From Streptomyces sp. NBC_01803 (GTDB lineage Bacteria; Actinomycetota; Actinomycetes; Streptomycetales; Streptomycetaceae), in NCBI RefSeq assembly GCF_035917415.1, contig NZ_CP109073.1, forward strand, positions 5,202,001-5,266,000: a stretch of 64,000 nt of DNA, read 5' to 3'. The translations under genes were made by a program, and so were the position numbers. The notes under the pieces were generated by a model that saw nothing but the letters and a program-made list of their open reading frames with translations, was not told the origin of the DNA and searched no databases. Shown here one piece after another: positions 16,836 through 26,075 of the stretch (position 1 is the first letter of the stretch; every line of letters begins with the position of its first letter).

Positions 16836-17159
16836 CTAGCGCCGGTCGGCCCGGCCCCGCTCGTACCGCTGGACGCGCCGGTAGCCGGTGATCCCGCCGT
16901 CGGGGTCCGTGGTGACCTCGTAGGTCGCCATCAGGCTCATCGTGTCGGGGACACGGGCGAGTTCGGTGACCTCCGTCTCCAGCACCCAGCCGTCGGCGTC
17001 GCGCTCGAACCGGGTCACCGCCTCGGCGCGCAGGCCGGTCAGCTCGGCGAACTCGGCGCCCGCCGTGCGGATCACGTCCAGCGCGGGGCGGGAACCGCCC
17101 GCCGCGCCGCTGTTGTCGTCGTCGCTTCGCTGCTTCTCGTGCTCTTCGTTCTCTGCCAT
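16836..17159 (-). CDS. gvpO: Gas vesicle protein GvpO
   Basis: 107 residues from ATG 17159. The GvpO core RPALDVIRTAGAEFAELTGL, then VLETEVTELARVPDTMSLMA and GYRRVQRYERG, is diagnostic. The first 30 residues are acidic and disordered. GvpO is a minor protein found in actinobacterial and haloarchaeal clusters. It is the first gene of the ten-gene operon. Confidence 0.94.
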   Translation of the reverse strand: MAENEEHEKQRSDDDNSGAAGGSRPALDVIRTAGAEFAELTGLRAEAVTRFERDADGWVLETEVTELARVPDTMSLMATYEVTTDPDGGITGYRRVQRYERGRADRR

Positions 17160-17215
17160 GGCTCCTGCCGGGTTCCTTGCGGGAGCGGGGCCAAACGTCG
17201 CATCCCCGCGCGGCC

Positions 17216-17244
17216 TCGGTAAGGGCACCGGCGGCGGCGGTCAA
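17216..17244 (-). promoter_or_regulatory. Possible promoter of the gas vesicle operon
   Basis: On the minus strand TTGACC (17239-17244) is followed after 17 bp by TACCGA (17216-17221), giving a start about 50 nt before gvpO. The -35 is good, the -10 is poor, which suggests activation or an alternative sigma factor. Confidence 0.35.
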
Positions 17245-17292
17245 CTGCCGCGCCCGGCATGGCGGTCACGCCCGCGCGGGCGGCGCGCGAGC

Positions 17293-18564
17293 TCAGCCGG
17301 CTGACGTGTCGCCGTGCGGGCGCGCTCCGGTGGCCGCCGCCCGCAGCGCGCTGTCGAGGCAGGCCCGGGTCGAGTTGTCCCGGGCTCGTCCCCGTCCCGT
17401 CATCAGGTACGCCACGCGGTCGTTGAGCGCGGGCGGCGCGAAGAACTCGGCCGCCGCCGCCGGGTCGCGGGCGAGCGCCGCCAGGAAGCCGGGCACCGGG
17501 TCGTGCCCGGGGTCGCCGTCCGCCAGGAAGTCGAAGACCAGAGCGGGCCCGGCGTCCCACACACGCGACGGCGAGTCGCCCGGGCGCCCCTGCTCGTGGT
17601 CGAGCACCGCGTCGCCGTAGTCCAGCAGGAAGCCCGCGCCGTAACGCCCCGGCCGCATCAGCGCGCTCATCACCTGGAAGCCGCGCGGCCGGCCGGCGGC
17701 GCCCATGCCGACCATCTCCCGCTCCCACGTCTCCATGGCGGCCGAACCGCAGCGGGTGGCCGTGCCGAGCAGCTCCCCGAGCCGGGTCTGCAGGCTCGCC
17801 CGCAGCCGCCACGGCCGCCCGCGTCGCCGGCCCCGCCCGCCCGGCGCGCGGCCCACCGCCGTCCAGAACTCCACGACGCCCCACGCCCCCAGGCCGGTGG
17901 CGACGCGCTCCGCGAAGACCGGATCGCCCTCGTGCCGAGCCAGCAGCGCGGCCATCCGCGCCAGCCGCTCGTCCGGCGGGCGCCCGTCGCGCCGCGCCAG
18001 GCCGACGACGGCGCGGGCGTCCCGGTAGGCGCGCAGCGCGGCGTCGAGCGAGTCGTACCGGACCGGATTGAACGCGGCCGGGTCCGGGCCCATCGCGTCG
18101 CGCAGCGCGCGGGCGATCGTCCGGTCCTCCCACGCCGCCCGCCGCAGGATGTCGCCGATCCGTGCCGCGATGTCCGCCACCGCGGCCGGCCGGCCGGGCC
18201 CGCCGGGGTCCGCCGACACCTCGCCCCGGCGGCCGACCCGGACGCCGCTGGCCGGCGCCGAGACGTCCACCACGGTCCGCAGCTCGTCCTGGCACCGCTT
18301 CAGGCGCGTGTATCCGTCGCGACAGATCCCGCACAGCGTCCTGGCCTGTTCCAGCGCCGCCTCGAACTGCCCCGACTGCTCCTCCACATAGGGCACGGTC
18401 ACCGCCGCGCTCCCGCCCGGCCACGCGACCGAACGCGCCTGCCCGGCCATGTCCAGGGCCCTTCCGCGCATCTCCTCCAGCCGCCGGACCTGCGCCGCCC
18501 AGTCCTCGACGGCCCTGCCGAGACCGGCCAGCGAGACGTGCAGCACGTCCTCGAAGCTCAGCAT
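17293..18564 (-). CDS. Large protein of unknown function, WXG100/ESX-associated type
   Basis: 423 residues from ATG 18564. The first 100 residues are helical with a WPGGSAAVTVPYVEEQSGQF region and a CGICRDGYTRLKRCQDEL segment, resembling the N-terminal helical domain of ESX-type substrates. The C-terminal half (GFQVMSALMRPGRYGAGFLL, DYGDAVLDHEQ, LADGDPGHDPVPGFLAALARDPAAAAEFF) is like the large WXG100-associated actinobacterial proteins sometimes grouped as DUF6571 (recalled, unverified). No catalytic motif is seen. It follows the small helical gene at 18593-18853 with a 28-bp gap, so they form one unit. Confidence 0.72.
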   Translation of the reverse strand: MLSFEDVLHVSLAGLGRAVEDWAAQVRRLEEMRGRALDMAGQARSVAWPGGSAAVTVPYVEEQSGQFEAALEQARTLCGICRDGYTRLKRCQDELRTVVDVSAPASGVRVGRRGEVSADPGGPGRPAAVADIAARIGDILRRAAWEDRTIARALRDAMGPDPAAFNPVRYDSLDAALRAYRDARAVVGLARRDGRPPDERLARMAALLARHEGDPVFAERVATGLGAWGVVEFWTAVGRAPGGRGRRRGRPWRLRASLQTRLGELLGTATRCGSAAMETWEREMVGMGAAGRPRGFQVMSALMRPGRYGAGFLLDYGDAVLDHEQGRPGDSPSRVWDAGPALVFDFLADGDPGHDPVPGFLAALARDPAAAAEFFAPPALNDRVAYLMTGRGRARDNSTRACLDSALRAAATGARPHGDTSAG

Positions 18565-18592
18565 CCCCCGCTCCCCACACACACCGTGACGG

Positions 18593-18853
18593 CTACCGCG
18601 CGGACTCCCGCAGCCGGCGCGCTATGTGGTGGCAGGCGGCGCGCAGCTGATCCGTCTGGGACCGCCACCGCTCGGACACCTCGATCAGGGCGCGCCCGGT
18701 GACGAAACCGGGCCCGCGCAGCACGAGTCCGGCCGCGTGCGTCCCGTGCTCCGCCAGGTGTCCGCCCTCGTCGAGCTGATCGCGCAGCGCTCCGGCGCTG
18801 TCCCCGACCGGACCGGCGCCCGGTGACTCGGTCCACTCCCCGTCGAACGACAT
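18593..18853 (-). CDS. Small WXG100-like helical protein
   Basis: 86 residues from ATG 18853. The sequence predicts two helices separated by a loop (DSAGALRDQLDEGGHLAEHG, then EVSERWRSQTDQLRAACHHIARRLRES) with an SERW motif near the expected turn, similar to WXG100 proteins though the exact WXG is absent. Upstream partner of the 423-residue protein, as expected for an ESX-like substrate pair. The secretion system itself is not in this window. Confidence 0.68.
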   Translation of the reverse strand: MSFDGEWTESPGAGPVGDSAGALRDQLDEGGHLAEHGTHAAGLVLRGPGFVTGRALIEVSERWRSQTDQLRAACHHIARRLRESAR

Positions 18854-19205
18854 AACCCCCGCCCCATCCGACACAGAACGTGTCCGCCGCGTCGCCGCGG
18901 GTGATTCATCGTAGCCGCTCGACACCCACCCGGCGTAGGGCCGAAGCCGCCGGATCCGGCGCCCGCGGGCTCGCCGGTCCGGTGCCCGGCCGCCGGTCGG
19001 CCGCCCCGTCCGGGTGGGGACGCGACCGCGCGCCCTGCCCGGGAGGCGCGGAGCGGTGCGGGCTTTCGGGGCACCCCACGCCGCACGTTCACGTCCCGGA
19101 AGACGTGGACGGCGGACGGCGGACGTGGACGGCGGACGCGGGCCAGCAGCCGGTCAACGCGGGGGACGGCCAACGGCCGCTGTCCTCCCTCGGGTTCGGC
19201 CCGAC
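18854..19205. other. 352-bp non-coding stretch
   Basis: No convincing gene on either strand. It contains the promoter region of the WXG100-like unit and, at 19102-19138, a 17-bp direct repeat GACGTGGACGGCGGACG with a 20-bp period. The end near 19206 is the stop of the MarR gene. Nothing else stands out. Confidence 0.6.
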
Positions 19206-19685
19206 CTACCCGGCCGCCCAGCCGGCCCGGGACTGCGCCGGCTCGGCCGGGGCGCCCTCCAGGCCGGTGATCAGCCGCCGCAACAGCGCGCCCAGCAGCT
19301 CGTCGTCCCCGCCACCGACCGGCAGCGACTCCCAACTCGCGCGCACCCGTTCGTCCAGGTGCCGCCAGAACTCCACGCCGCGCGGCGTCAGATAGGCCAG
19401 GATCCGGCGGCGGTCCACCGGGTCGACGCGGCGGTGCACGACGCCGTCGTCCACCAGCTGGTCCACCAGCCGGGTCAGCGTGGGCGGCGGCAGCAGCACG
19501 CACTCGGCGATCGCCGTCATCCCGTGCCCCTCGCCGTCCGCGAGCAGCGACATCACCCGCCAGGCGTCGACCGAGCACCCGGTCTCCGACAGGACCGCGC
19601 GCAGCCGCCGCGTGGACAGCCGCTCGGCGCGGGTCAGCAGCCCCACCAGATCGTGGGCTCGATGGTCGGGGGGCGGTTCGGACAT
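19206..19685 (-). CDS. MarR family transcriptional regulator
   Basis: 159 residues from ATG 19685. The winged helix is clear: LSTRRLRAVLSETGCSVDAWRV, LPPPTLTRLVDQLVDDGVVHRRVDPVDRRR and AYLTPRG. It is divergent from the AmiC-like gene and urtABCDE (134 bp between starts), which makes it the likely local regulator of the amide/urea import operon. The N-terminal extension upstream of 19685 is not supported. Confidence 0.88.
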   Translation of the reverse strand: MSEPPPDHRAHDLVGLLTRAERLSTRRLRAVLSETGCSVDAWRVMSLLADGEGHGMTAIAECVLLPPPTLTRLVDQLVDDGVVHRRVDPVDRRRILAYLTPRGVEFWRHLDERVRASWESLPVGGGDDELLGALLRRLITGLEGAPAEPAQSRAGWAAG

Positions 19686-19819
19686 GTCGCTGCGCTCCTC
19701 GGGCCGACGGCACCTCCATCGTACGGGCGCGCGGTGGCACGGGGCGGGCCGGAGCCGTTTGTCTCTTTCCTCGGCTTTTCCGTACGGCGCTCGCACATAC
19801 GCGCCATGATGGGCCGGTG

Positions 19820-20938
19820 ATGTGCGGGGACCACCACGACGCGGGCCGGCGCGGGCCGCTGGCCGCCGATCCCGGCACCCTCGGGGTCGCCCTGGTGGTG
19901 CCCCGGCAGGGCCCGGCCGGCATCTTCGGCCCGGCCTGCGAGCTGTGCGCGCGGCTCGCCGCCGACGAGGTCAACGCGGGCGGCGGGGTGCTCGGCCGAG
20001 AGCTGCGGCTGGTCACGGTGGACGGCGGCGCCCCGCCGCGTCAGGTGGCGGACGAGGTGGAGGCACTGGTCGCGGCCGGGATCGTGCACGGCGTCACCGG
20101 CTGGCACATCTCCTCGGTGCGGCAGGCCCTCGCGCCGCGCCTGGCCCACCGGGTGCCCTATGTGTATACGGCACTGTACGAGGGCGGCGAGAACTCCGAG
20201 GGCGTCTACCTCACCAGCGAGACCCCGGACGGCCAGCTCAGGCCCGCCATGCGGCTGCTGGCCGCGGAACGGCGCGTCCGCCGCTGGTACGTCGTCGGCA
20301 ACGACTACATCTGGCCGCGCCGCACCGCGCGCGCCGCCCACGCCTACGCGCGCGAGACCGGCGGCCGGATCTGCGGTGAGGGCTATCTGCCGCTGGGCAC
20401 TCACGAGTTCGCCGCCGCGCTGCGCCGCATCGAGCACGCCGACGTGGATGCCGTGCTGATGCTGCTGGTCGGCAGCGACGCGGTCCGGTTCAACAGGGCC
20501 TTCGCCGCCGCCGGGCTCGACCAGCGATGTCTGCGCCTGAGCACCCTGATGGACGAGAACATGCTGGTCGCCAGTGGGGCCGACGCCACCCGGGGACTCA
20601 GCGCCACGGCCGGCTTCTTCGGCTCCCTGGCCACCGCCGACACCCTGGACTTCCACGGCCGCTACGCCACCCGCTTCGGCCTCGGCTCCCCGGCGCCCAG
20701 CGCCCTGGGCGAGTCGTGTTACGAGGGGGTGCTGCTGCTCGCCGCGCTGGTCACCCGGGCCGGCTCCTGGGACGTCGCCGCGATCGAGGGCACCTCCCAG
20801 GAGGCCAGCTACGAAGGGGCGCGCGGACTGCTGCGGTTGAGTGGCCGTCATGTGCGCCAGCGCATCTATCTCGCCGAGGCGGACGGCCTGGACTTCGCGG
20901 TGACCGCGGACCTGGACGCCTGGAGCAGCCGGGTGTGA
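19820..20938 (+). CDS. Cytoplasmic AmiC/UrtA-like ligand-binding protein
   Basis: 372 residues from ATG 19820. The protein is a type I periplasmic-binding fold of the AmiC/UrtA/FmdD group: [56 protein letters not shown] and [16 protein letters not shown] parallel the same stretches in UrtA downstream. It has no signal peptide or lipobox, so it stays in the cytoplasm, as AmiC of Pseudomonas does when it senses amides and controls AmiR. It precedes urtA by 157 bp and probably senses the transported substrate. Confidence 0.85.
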   Translation: MCGDHHDAGRRGPLAADPGTLGVALVVPRQGPAGIFGPACELCARLAADEVNAGGGVLGRELRLVTVDGGAPPRQVADEVEALVAAGIVHGVTGWHISSVRQALAPRLAHRVPYVYTALYEGGENSEGVYLTSETPDGQLRPAMRLLAAERRVRRWYVVGNDYIWPRRTARAAHAYARETGGRICGEGYLPLGTHEFAAALRRIEHADVDAVLMLLVGSDAVRFNRAFAAAGLDQRCLRLSTLMDENMLVASGADATRGLSATAGFFGSLATADTLDFHGRYATRFGLGSPAPSALGESCYEGVLLLAALVTRAGSWDVAAIEGTSQEASYEGARGLLRLSGRHVRQRIYLAEADGLDFAVTADLDAWSSRV

Positions 20939-20967
20939 TGCACCCGTGATACTTCCGAACGGAACTA

Positions 20968-20994
20968 TTAACGGTCGGGAAATGCCAGGGAAAC
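20968..20994 (+). promoter_or_regulatory. Candidate GlnR box upstream of urtA
   Basis: TTAAC-n6-GAAAT-n6-GAAAC shows three 5-bp boxes with the 11-bp period of GlnR sites (consensus GTNAC-n6-GAAAC repeats). Individual boxes deviate at one position. GlnR control would suit a urea or amide importer. Inference from pattern only. Confidence 0.35.
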
Positions 20995-21017
20995 AGCGCG
21001 CTTTGAAGCTGTGGCAT
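20982..21017 (+). promoter_or_regulatory. Hairpin in the urtA upstream region
   Basis: ATGCCA (20982-20987) pairs with TGGCAT (21012-21017); inside, CAGC pairs with GCTG after an asymmetric GGGAAA bulge. Flanking CGGG and TCCG can extend the stem. It overlaps the candidate GlnR box, so either DNA or RNA could be the functional form. I do not recognise it as a known riboswitch. Confidence 0.35.
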
Positions 21018-21095
21018 GTCCGCGCCGGGCGGCGTGGCCCGGCGTACCCCCCCTCACATCTCCCCGTGTCCGAGACGGGGATCAGGAGGATGGTC

Positions 21096-22367
21096 ATGCT
21101 CAGAGCCCGGGGATCCCGCTTCACCGCGATCGCGCTCGCGTTCGCCACCGCTGTCGCGCTGTCGGCCTGCGGAGCCAAGACCGACGAGGAGTCGGCGGGC
21201 AACGTCGCCGAGATCGACACCTCCGGCGACACCATCAAGGTCGGTCTGCTCAACTCGCTGTCCGGCACCATGGCCATCAGCGAAGTCACCGTGCGCGACT
21301 CGCTGTTGCTGGCCATCGACGAGATCAACGCCGCGGGCGGCGTCCTCGGCAAGCAGATCGAGCCGATCAGCGAGGACGGCGCCTCCGACTGGCCCACCTT
21401 CGCGGAGAAGTCGGAGAAGCTGATCCAGCAGGACCAGGTGGCCGCCGTCTTCGGCTGCTGGACGTCCGCCAGCCGCAAGGCCGTGCTGCCCGTCTTCGAG
21501 CAGAACGGGTCGCTGCTGTTCTACCCCGTGCAGTACGAGGGCCTGGAGCAGTCGCCCAACATCTTCTACACCGGCGCCACCACCAACCAGCAGATCATCC
21601 CGGCCCTCGACTACCTCCGTGAGGAGGAGGACGTCGAATCGCTCTACCTGGTCGGCAGCGACTACGTCTTCCCGCGCACCGCCAACCGCATCATCAAGGC
21701 GTACGCCGACGAGTACGGCATCGAGATCGTCGGTGAGGACTACGCCCCGCTGGGCTCCACCGAGTTCTCCACCATCGCCAACAAGGTCGAGGCGTCCGGC
21801 GCCGACGCGGTGTTCAACACGCTCAACGGCGACAGCAACGTCTCCTTCTTCCGCGAGTACGAGGCGTCCGGCCTGACCGCCGAGTCGATGCCCGTGCTGT
21901 CCGTGTCCATCGCCGAGGAAGAGGTCCGCAGCATCGGCGCGGACACCCTGGAGGGCCAGCTCACCTCCTGGAACTACTACCAGACCACCGAGGGCGAGGC
22001 CAACGAGCGCTTCGTCGAGGCGTACCAGGCGCGCTACGGCGACGACAAGCCGACCTCCGACCCGATGGAGGCCGCCTACGTGTCGGTCTACCTGTGGGCC
22101 GCGATGGTCGAGGAGGCCGGCTCGTTCGAGGTCGAGGACGTCCGCGCCGCCTCCGACGGCATCACCTTCGACGCCCCCGAGGGCGAGGTCACCGTGGACG
22201 GTGAGACCCAGCACATCTTCAAGACCAACCGCATCGGCCGTATCGGCGGCGACGGCCTGATCACCGAGGTGTGGAGCTCCGAGGGTCCGATCCGGCCGGA
22301 CCCGTTCCTGCGCGAGTACGACTGGGCCGAGGGCCTGGCCGAGGCGGCGGCAGCGGAATCCGAATGA
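21096..22367 (+). CDS. urtA: Urea/short-chain amide ABC transporter substrate-binding lipoprotein
   Basis: 423 residues from ATG 21096, preferred because AGGAGG lies 6 nt upstream. Signal peptide with lipobox LSAC (Cys25). The UrtA features are strong: [80 protein letters not shown] and YAPLGSTEF. It delivers urea or small amides to UrtBC. The stop codon overlaps the urtB start by ATGA. Confidence 0.95.
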   Translation: MLRARGSRFTAIALAFATAVALSACGAKTDEESAGNVAEIDTSGDTIKVGLLNSLSGTMAISEVTVRDSLLLAIDEINAAGGVLGKQIEPISEDGASDWPTFAEKSEKLIQQDQVAAVFGCWTSASRKAVLPVFEQNGSLLFYPVQYEGLEQSPNIFYTGATTNQQIIPALDYLREEEDVESLYLVGSDYVFPRTANRIIKAYADEYGIEIVGEDYAPLGSTEFSTIANKVEASGADAVFNTLNGDSNVSFFREYEASGLTAESMPVLSVSIAEEEVRSIGADTLEGQLTSWNYYQTTEGEANERFVEAYQARYGDDKPTSDPMEAAYVSVYLWAAMVEEAGSFEVEDVRAASDGITFDAPEGEVTVDGETQHIFKTNRIGRIGGDGLITEVWSSEGPIRPDPFLREYDWAEGLAEAAAAESE

Positions 22368-23260
22368 CCGTCATCCTCAGCCAGACGTTCACGGGGATCA
22401 GCATCGGCGCCGTGCTGCTGCTGATCGCCCTGGGCCTGTCCCTCACCTTCGGGCAGATGGGCGTGATCAACATGGCCCACGGCGAGTTCATCATGGCGGG
22501 CGCCTACACCGTCTACATGCTCCAGGGCCCGATCGACTCCGCCGGTCTCTCCCTGCTCGTCGCCCTGCCGATGGCGTTCCTGGTGGCCGGCGCGATGGGG
22601 GTGCTGCTCGAATGGCTCCTCATCCGCCGGCTGTACGCCCGGCCTCTGGACACCCTCCTGGTCACCTGGGGCGTCTCCCTGATGCTCCAGCAGCTCGCGC
22701 GCGACCTGTTCGGCGCGCCCAACGTCCACACCGAGGCGCCGGACTGGCTCACCGGGCGCATCACCCTGATCGGCGGCGACGACCCGCTGACGCTGGCGCA
22801 CGCCAGGCTGTTCATCCTCGGCCTGGCCCTCGCCGCCGTCGTCGCGCTCACCCTCACCCTCCGGCTCACCCCGCTGGGCCGCCGGATCCGGGCCGTGGTC
22901 CAGCACCGCGACCTGGCCGAGGCGTCCGGTATCCCCACCGCCCGGGTGGACCGCCTCACCTTCCTCATCGGCTCGGGCCTCGCGGGCCTGGCCGGTGTCG
23001 CGCTCACCCTGGTCGGCCCGATCGGCCCGACCATGGGCACCAACGTCATCATCGACGCCTTCCTCGTGGTCGTCGTCGGCGGCATCGGGCAGCTGCGGGG
23101 CGCGGTCATCGCCGCCTTCGCGCTCGGCGTCCTTCAGTCGGTGCTGGAGTACTCCACCACCGTGAGCGTCGCCCGGGTGGCCGTGCTCATCGCCATCGTC
23201 GCCTTCCTCCAGTGGCGTCCCCAAGGCATCTACACCCTGCGCACCAGGAGCCTGGCATGA
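22364..23260 (+). CDS. urtB: Urea ABC transporter permease UrtB
   Basis: 298 residues, inner-membrane permease of the branched-chain amino acid (LivH) type. About eight hydrophobic segments are seen, plus the loop [17 protein letters not shown] and GNLGLG-like region [20 protein letters not shown]. Translationally coupled to urtA and urtC by ATGA overlaps (22364-22367, 23257-23260). Confidence 0.94.
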   Translation: MTVILSQTFTGISIGAVLLLIALGLSLTFGQMGVINMAHGEFIMAGAYTVYMLQGPIDSAGLSLLVALPMAFLVAGAMGVLLEWLLIRRLYARPLDTLLVTWGVSLMLQQLARDLFGAPNVHTEAPDWLTGRITLIGGDDPLTLAHARLFILGLALAAVVALTLTLRLTPLGRRIRAVVQHRDLAEASGIPTARVDRLTFLIGSGLAGLAGVALTLVGPIGPTMGTNVIIDAFLVVVVGGIGQLRGAVIAAFALGVLQSVLEYSTTVSVARVAVLIAIVAFLQWRPQGIYTLRTRSLA

Positions 23261-24357
23261 CGGCACTCCTCCTCAAACGCTGGCCCGCGCCGGCCGGTTA
23301 CGCGCTGGCCGCGACGCTGCTGTTCGCCGTGGCGCCCGCCGCCCTGAGCGACTTCCGCCTCGAACAGCTCGCCCGCTACCTGTGCGTCGCCATCGTCGCC
23401 GTCGGCATCTCGCTGGCCTGGGGACGCGGCGGCATGCTGGTGCTGGGCCAGGGCCTGTTCTTCGGGCTCGGCGGCTACGCCATGGCCATGCACATGAAGC
23501 TCACCGACGCCGGCGCGGGCAACCTGCCCGACTTCATGCTGCTCTACGGCTCGACGGACGAACTCCCGTGGTGGTGGGAGCCGTTCCGCTCGCCCGTGAT
23601 CGCGCTGGCCGCCGTGGTGCTGCTGCCCATGGCGGTGGCCGCGGCCATCGGCTACTTCGTGTTCCGGCGGCGGGTGCGCGGCGCGTACTTCGCGATCCTC
23701 AGCCAGGCGCTCGCCGCGGCCTTCGCGATCCTGCTGATCGGCCAGCAGGCCACCACCGGCGGCACCAACGGCCTGACCAACTTCCAGGGATTCTTCGGCT
23801 TCTCGCTCTCCGACCCGATCAACCGCCGCATGGTCTACTTCATCATCGCCGGCACCCTGCTGGCCCTGATGCTGCTGACCCGGCAGCTCTTCCTCAGCCG
23901 CTACGGCGAACTGCTGGTCGCCGTCCGGGACTCCGAGGAGCGGGTCCGCTTCCTCGGCTACGACCCGGCGCTGGTCAAGCTCGGCGCCTACACCGTCTCG
24001 GCCGGGATGGCGGGGCTGGCGGGGGCGCTGTTCGTGCCGGCCGTCGGCATCATCTCGCCGGCGCTGGTCGGGATCGTGCCGTCCATCCAGTTCGTCATCG
24101 GCGCGGCCATCGGCGGCCGGGCCAGCGTGGCCGGTGCCGTCCTCGGCGCGATCGCGGTGGCCTGGGCGCAGACCGTACTGTCCGAGGAATACCCCGCCGG
24201 CTGGACGTACTTCCAGGGCGGCCTGTTCGTGGTGGTGGTCGCCTTCCTGCCCGGCGGCCTGGCCTCCGTGTGGCAACTCGCCACGCGGCGGCGCCGGCCG
24301 CGCGCCGACGACGCCCGGGGCACCGGGGGAGCCGAAGTGGCGGTGGCCACGGCATGA
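23257..24357 (+). CDS. urtC: Urea ABC transporter permease UrtC
   Basis: 366 residues, LivM-type permease with about ten membrane segments. UrtC-specific stretches include SLAWGRGGMLVLGQGLFFGL, GGYAMAMHMKL, TGGTNGLTNFQGFFGF and GGRASVAGAVLGAIAVAWAQ. ATGA overlap with urtD at 24354-24357. Confidence 0.95.
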   Translation: MTALLLKRWPAPAGYALAATLLFAVAPAALSDFRLEQLARYLCVAIVAVGISLAWGRGGMLVLGQGLFFGLGGYAMAMHMKLTDAGAGNLPDFMLLYGSTDELPWWWEPFRSPVIALAAVVLLPMAVAAAIGYFVFRRRVRGAYFAILSQALAAAFAILLIGQQATTGGTNGLTNFQGFFGFSLSDPINRRMVYFIIAGTLLALMLLTRQLFLSRYGELLVAVRDSEERVRFLGYDPALVKLGAYTVSAGMAGLAGALFVPAVGIISPALVGIVPSIQFVIGAAIGGRASVAGAVLGAIAVAWAQTVLSEEYPAGWTYFQGGLFVVVVAFLPGGLASVWQLATRRRRPRADDARGTGGAEVAVATA

Positions 24358-25154
24358 CACCGATCCTCCACAAGACCGAACAGCCCCTGGCGGGCCTGGA
24401 GATCAACGACGTACGGGTGACGTTCGACGGCTTCACCGCCGTCGACGGGGTCAGCCTCCGGGTCGGCCCCGGCGACCTGCGGTTCCTCATCGGACCCAAC
24501 GGCGCCGGCAAGACCACCCTGGTCGACGCCGTCACCGGGCTCGCCCCGGCCACCGGCTCGGTCCGCTTCGGCGGACGCGAACTGCTGGGCCGGCCGGTGC
24601 ACCGCATCGCCCGGCTCGGCATCGGCCGCACCTTCCAGACGGCCACCGTCTTCGAGAACCTGAGCGTTCTGCAGAACCTGGACATCGCCGCGGGCGCCGG
24701 TCGCCGCCCGCACACCCTGCTGCGGCAGCGCCGCGGCGTCCCGGAAGAAGTCGAACGCGCCCTGGAGACCATCCATCTCACCGCCCAGCGCGACCGCGCG
24801 GCGGGCACGCTCGCGCACGGCCAGAAACAGTGGCTGGAGATCGGCATGCTGCTCGTGCAGAACGTCCAACTCATGCTGCTGGACGAGCCGGTGGCCGGCA
24901 TGAGTCACGAGGAACGGGAGGCCACCGGCCAGTTGCTGCGCCGGGTGGGGGAGGACCGGACCGTCGTCGTCATCGAGCACGACATGGACTTCATGCGCGC
25001 CTTCGCCACCAGCGTCACCGTGCTGCACGCCGGCCGGGTGCTCAGCGAGGGCACCGTCGCCGAGGTGCGGGCGGATCCGCGCGTGCAGGAGGTCTACCTG
25101 GGCCACGCACCGGACGAGCCGGTCGTCGCCGGCCCGGCGGAAGGGGAGGCGTGA
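24354..25154 (+). CDS. urtD: Urea ABC transporter ATP-binding protein UrtD
   Basis: 266 residues, LivG-type ATPase. Walker A GPNGAGKTT at 47-55, Q-loop in IGRTFQTATVFENL, signature LAHGQKQWLEIGMLL (UrtD variant of LSGGQ), Walker B LMLLDEPVAGMSHEE and the H-loop VVIEHDMDFM. It energises import with UrtE. Confidence 0.95.
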   Translation: MTPILHKTEQPLAGLEINDVRVTFDGFTAVDGVSLRVGPGDLRFLIGPNGAGKTTLVDAVTGLAPATGSVRFGGRELLGRPVHRIARLGIGRTFQTATVFENLSVLQNLDIAAGAGRRPHTLLRQRRGVPEEVERALETIHLTAQRDRAAGTLAHGQKQWLEIGMLLVQNVQLMLLDEPVAGMSHEEREATGQLLRRVGEDRTVVVIEHDMDFMRAFATSVTVLHAGRVLSEGTVAEVRADPRVQEVYLGHAPDEPVVAGPAEGEA

Positions 25155-25846
25155 TGCTGGAGATCACCGGCGTGGTCGCCGGGTACGACCGCAGCGACGT
25201 GCTGCACGGCGTCTCGGTGGCCGTGCCCGACGACGGCGTGGCCACCGTGCTCGGCCACAACGGCGCGGGCAAGTCGACCCTGCTGCGGACCGCGGTGGGG
25301 CTGCTGAAGCCCCGCTCCGGCCGGGTCCTTCTCGACGGCGAGGACATCACGCGGCTGCCCGCCCACCGGCGGGTCGGGCGCGGGATGGCCTATGTCCCGC
25401 AGGGGCAGCAGAGCTTCCCGCAGCTCACCGCGATGGAGAACCTGCGGCTCGTCGCCGACGGGCGGGGGGACGGCAGGGCCGCGCTCGGCGAGGCGCTCGA
25501 CCTCTTCCCCGCGCTGCGCGAGATCGCGGGGCGCCGCGCCGGGCTGCTCTCCGGCGGCCAGCGGCAGCAACTCGCCATCGCCCGCGCGCTGATCACCCGT
25601 CCCCGGCTGCTGCTGCTGGACGAGCCGACCGAGGGCATCCAGCCGTCGGTGGTCGCGGAGATCCAGCGGACCATCCTGGAGCTGAGCGCCCGCGGTGGCC
25701 TGTCGGTGCTGCTGGTGGAACAGCACGTCGGCTTCGCCCTCAAGGCGGCCGAGCGGTACTACGTGCTGGAGGCCGGCCGGGTCACGTCCTCCGGCACGGG
25801 CGACGAGGACGCCGAACGCGCGGTCCGCCGGGCACTGAGCGTCTGA
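25154..25846 (+). CDS. urtE: Urea ABC transporter ATP-binding protein UrtE
   Basis: 230 residues, LivF-type ATPase. Walker A GHNGAGKST at 34-42, VPQGQQSFPQLTAMENL, signature LLSGGQRQQLAIARAL, Walker B LLLLDEPTEGIQPSVV, H-loop VLLVEQHVGFAL. ATG 25154 shares its A with the urtD stop; GTG 25151 is an alternative. It is the last gene of the unit and is followed by a strong stem-loop. Confidence 0.95.
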   Translation: MLEITGVVAGYDRSDVLHGVSVAVPDDGVATVLGHNGAGKSTLLRTAVGLLKPRSGRVLLDGEDITRLPAHRRVGRGMAYVPQGQQSFPQLTAMENLRLVADGRGDGRAALGEALDLFPALREIAGRRAGLLSGGQRQQLAIARALITRPRLLLLDEPTEGIQPSVVAEIQRTILELSARGGLSVLLVEQHVGFALKAAERYYVLEAGRVTSSGTGDEDAERAVRRALSV

Positions 25847-25878
25847 GCACCGGCCTGCGCGCTGTGCGCGGGCCTCGG

Positions 25879-25941
25879 CCCGGGGCGAGGCGCTGAGTCG
25901 CCGCGCTCCGGCCCGGTGCTGTGGGGGCGCCTCGCCCCGGG
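25879..25941. terminator. Long stem-loop between convergent urtE and the VanW gene
   Basis: CCCGGGGCGAGGCGC (25879-25893) and GCGCCTCGCCCCGGG (25927-25941) are perfect 15-bp reverse complements with a 33-nt loop, in the 229-bp gap between convergent stop codons. No U run follows, as is usual for streptomycete terminators. It can act on both strands. Confidence 0.65.
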
Positions 25942-26075
25942 TGGGGGTGTCCGGGCGTCGGGGCGGGGCTTGGTGGTTCCGCCCCTGATCTGTCCGGCGC
26001 CCTCGGGCGGGTGCTGGGCGGGGGGTGTCCCGGTCGCCGGGGACCGGTGCCGGTGCCGGTGCATCGGCGTCGTGG

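Noticed and set aside
20982..21017. Guanidine (ykkC) riboswitch before urtA
   Set aside because: The conserved ykkC core sequences are not present; only a simple hairpin can be seen.
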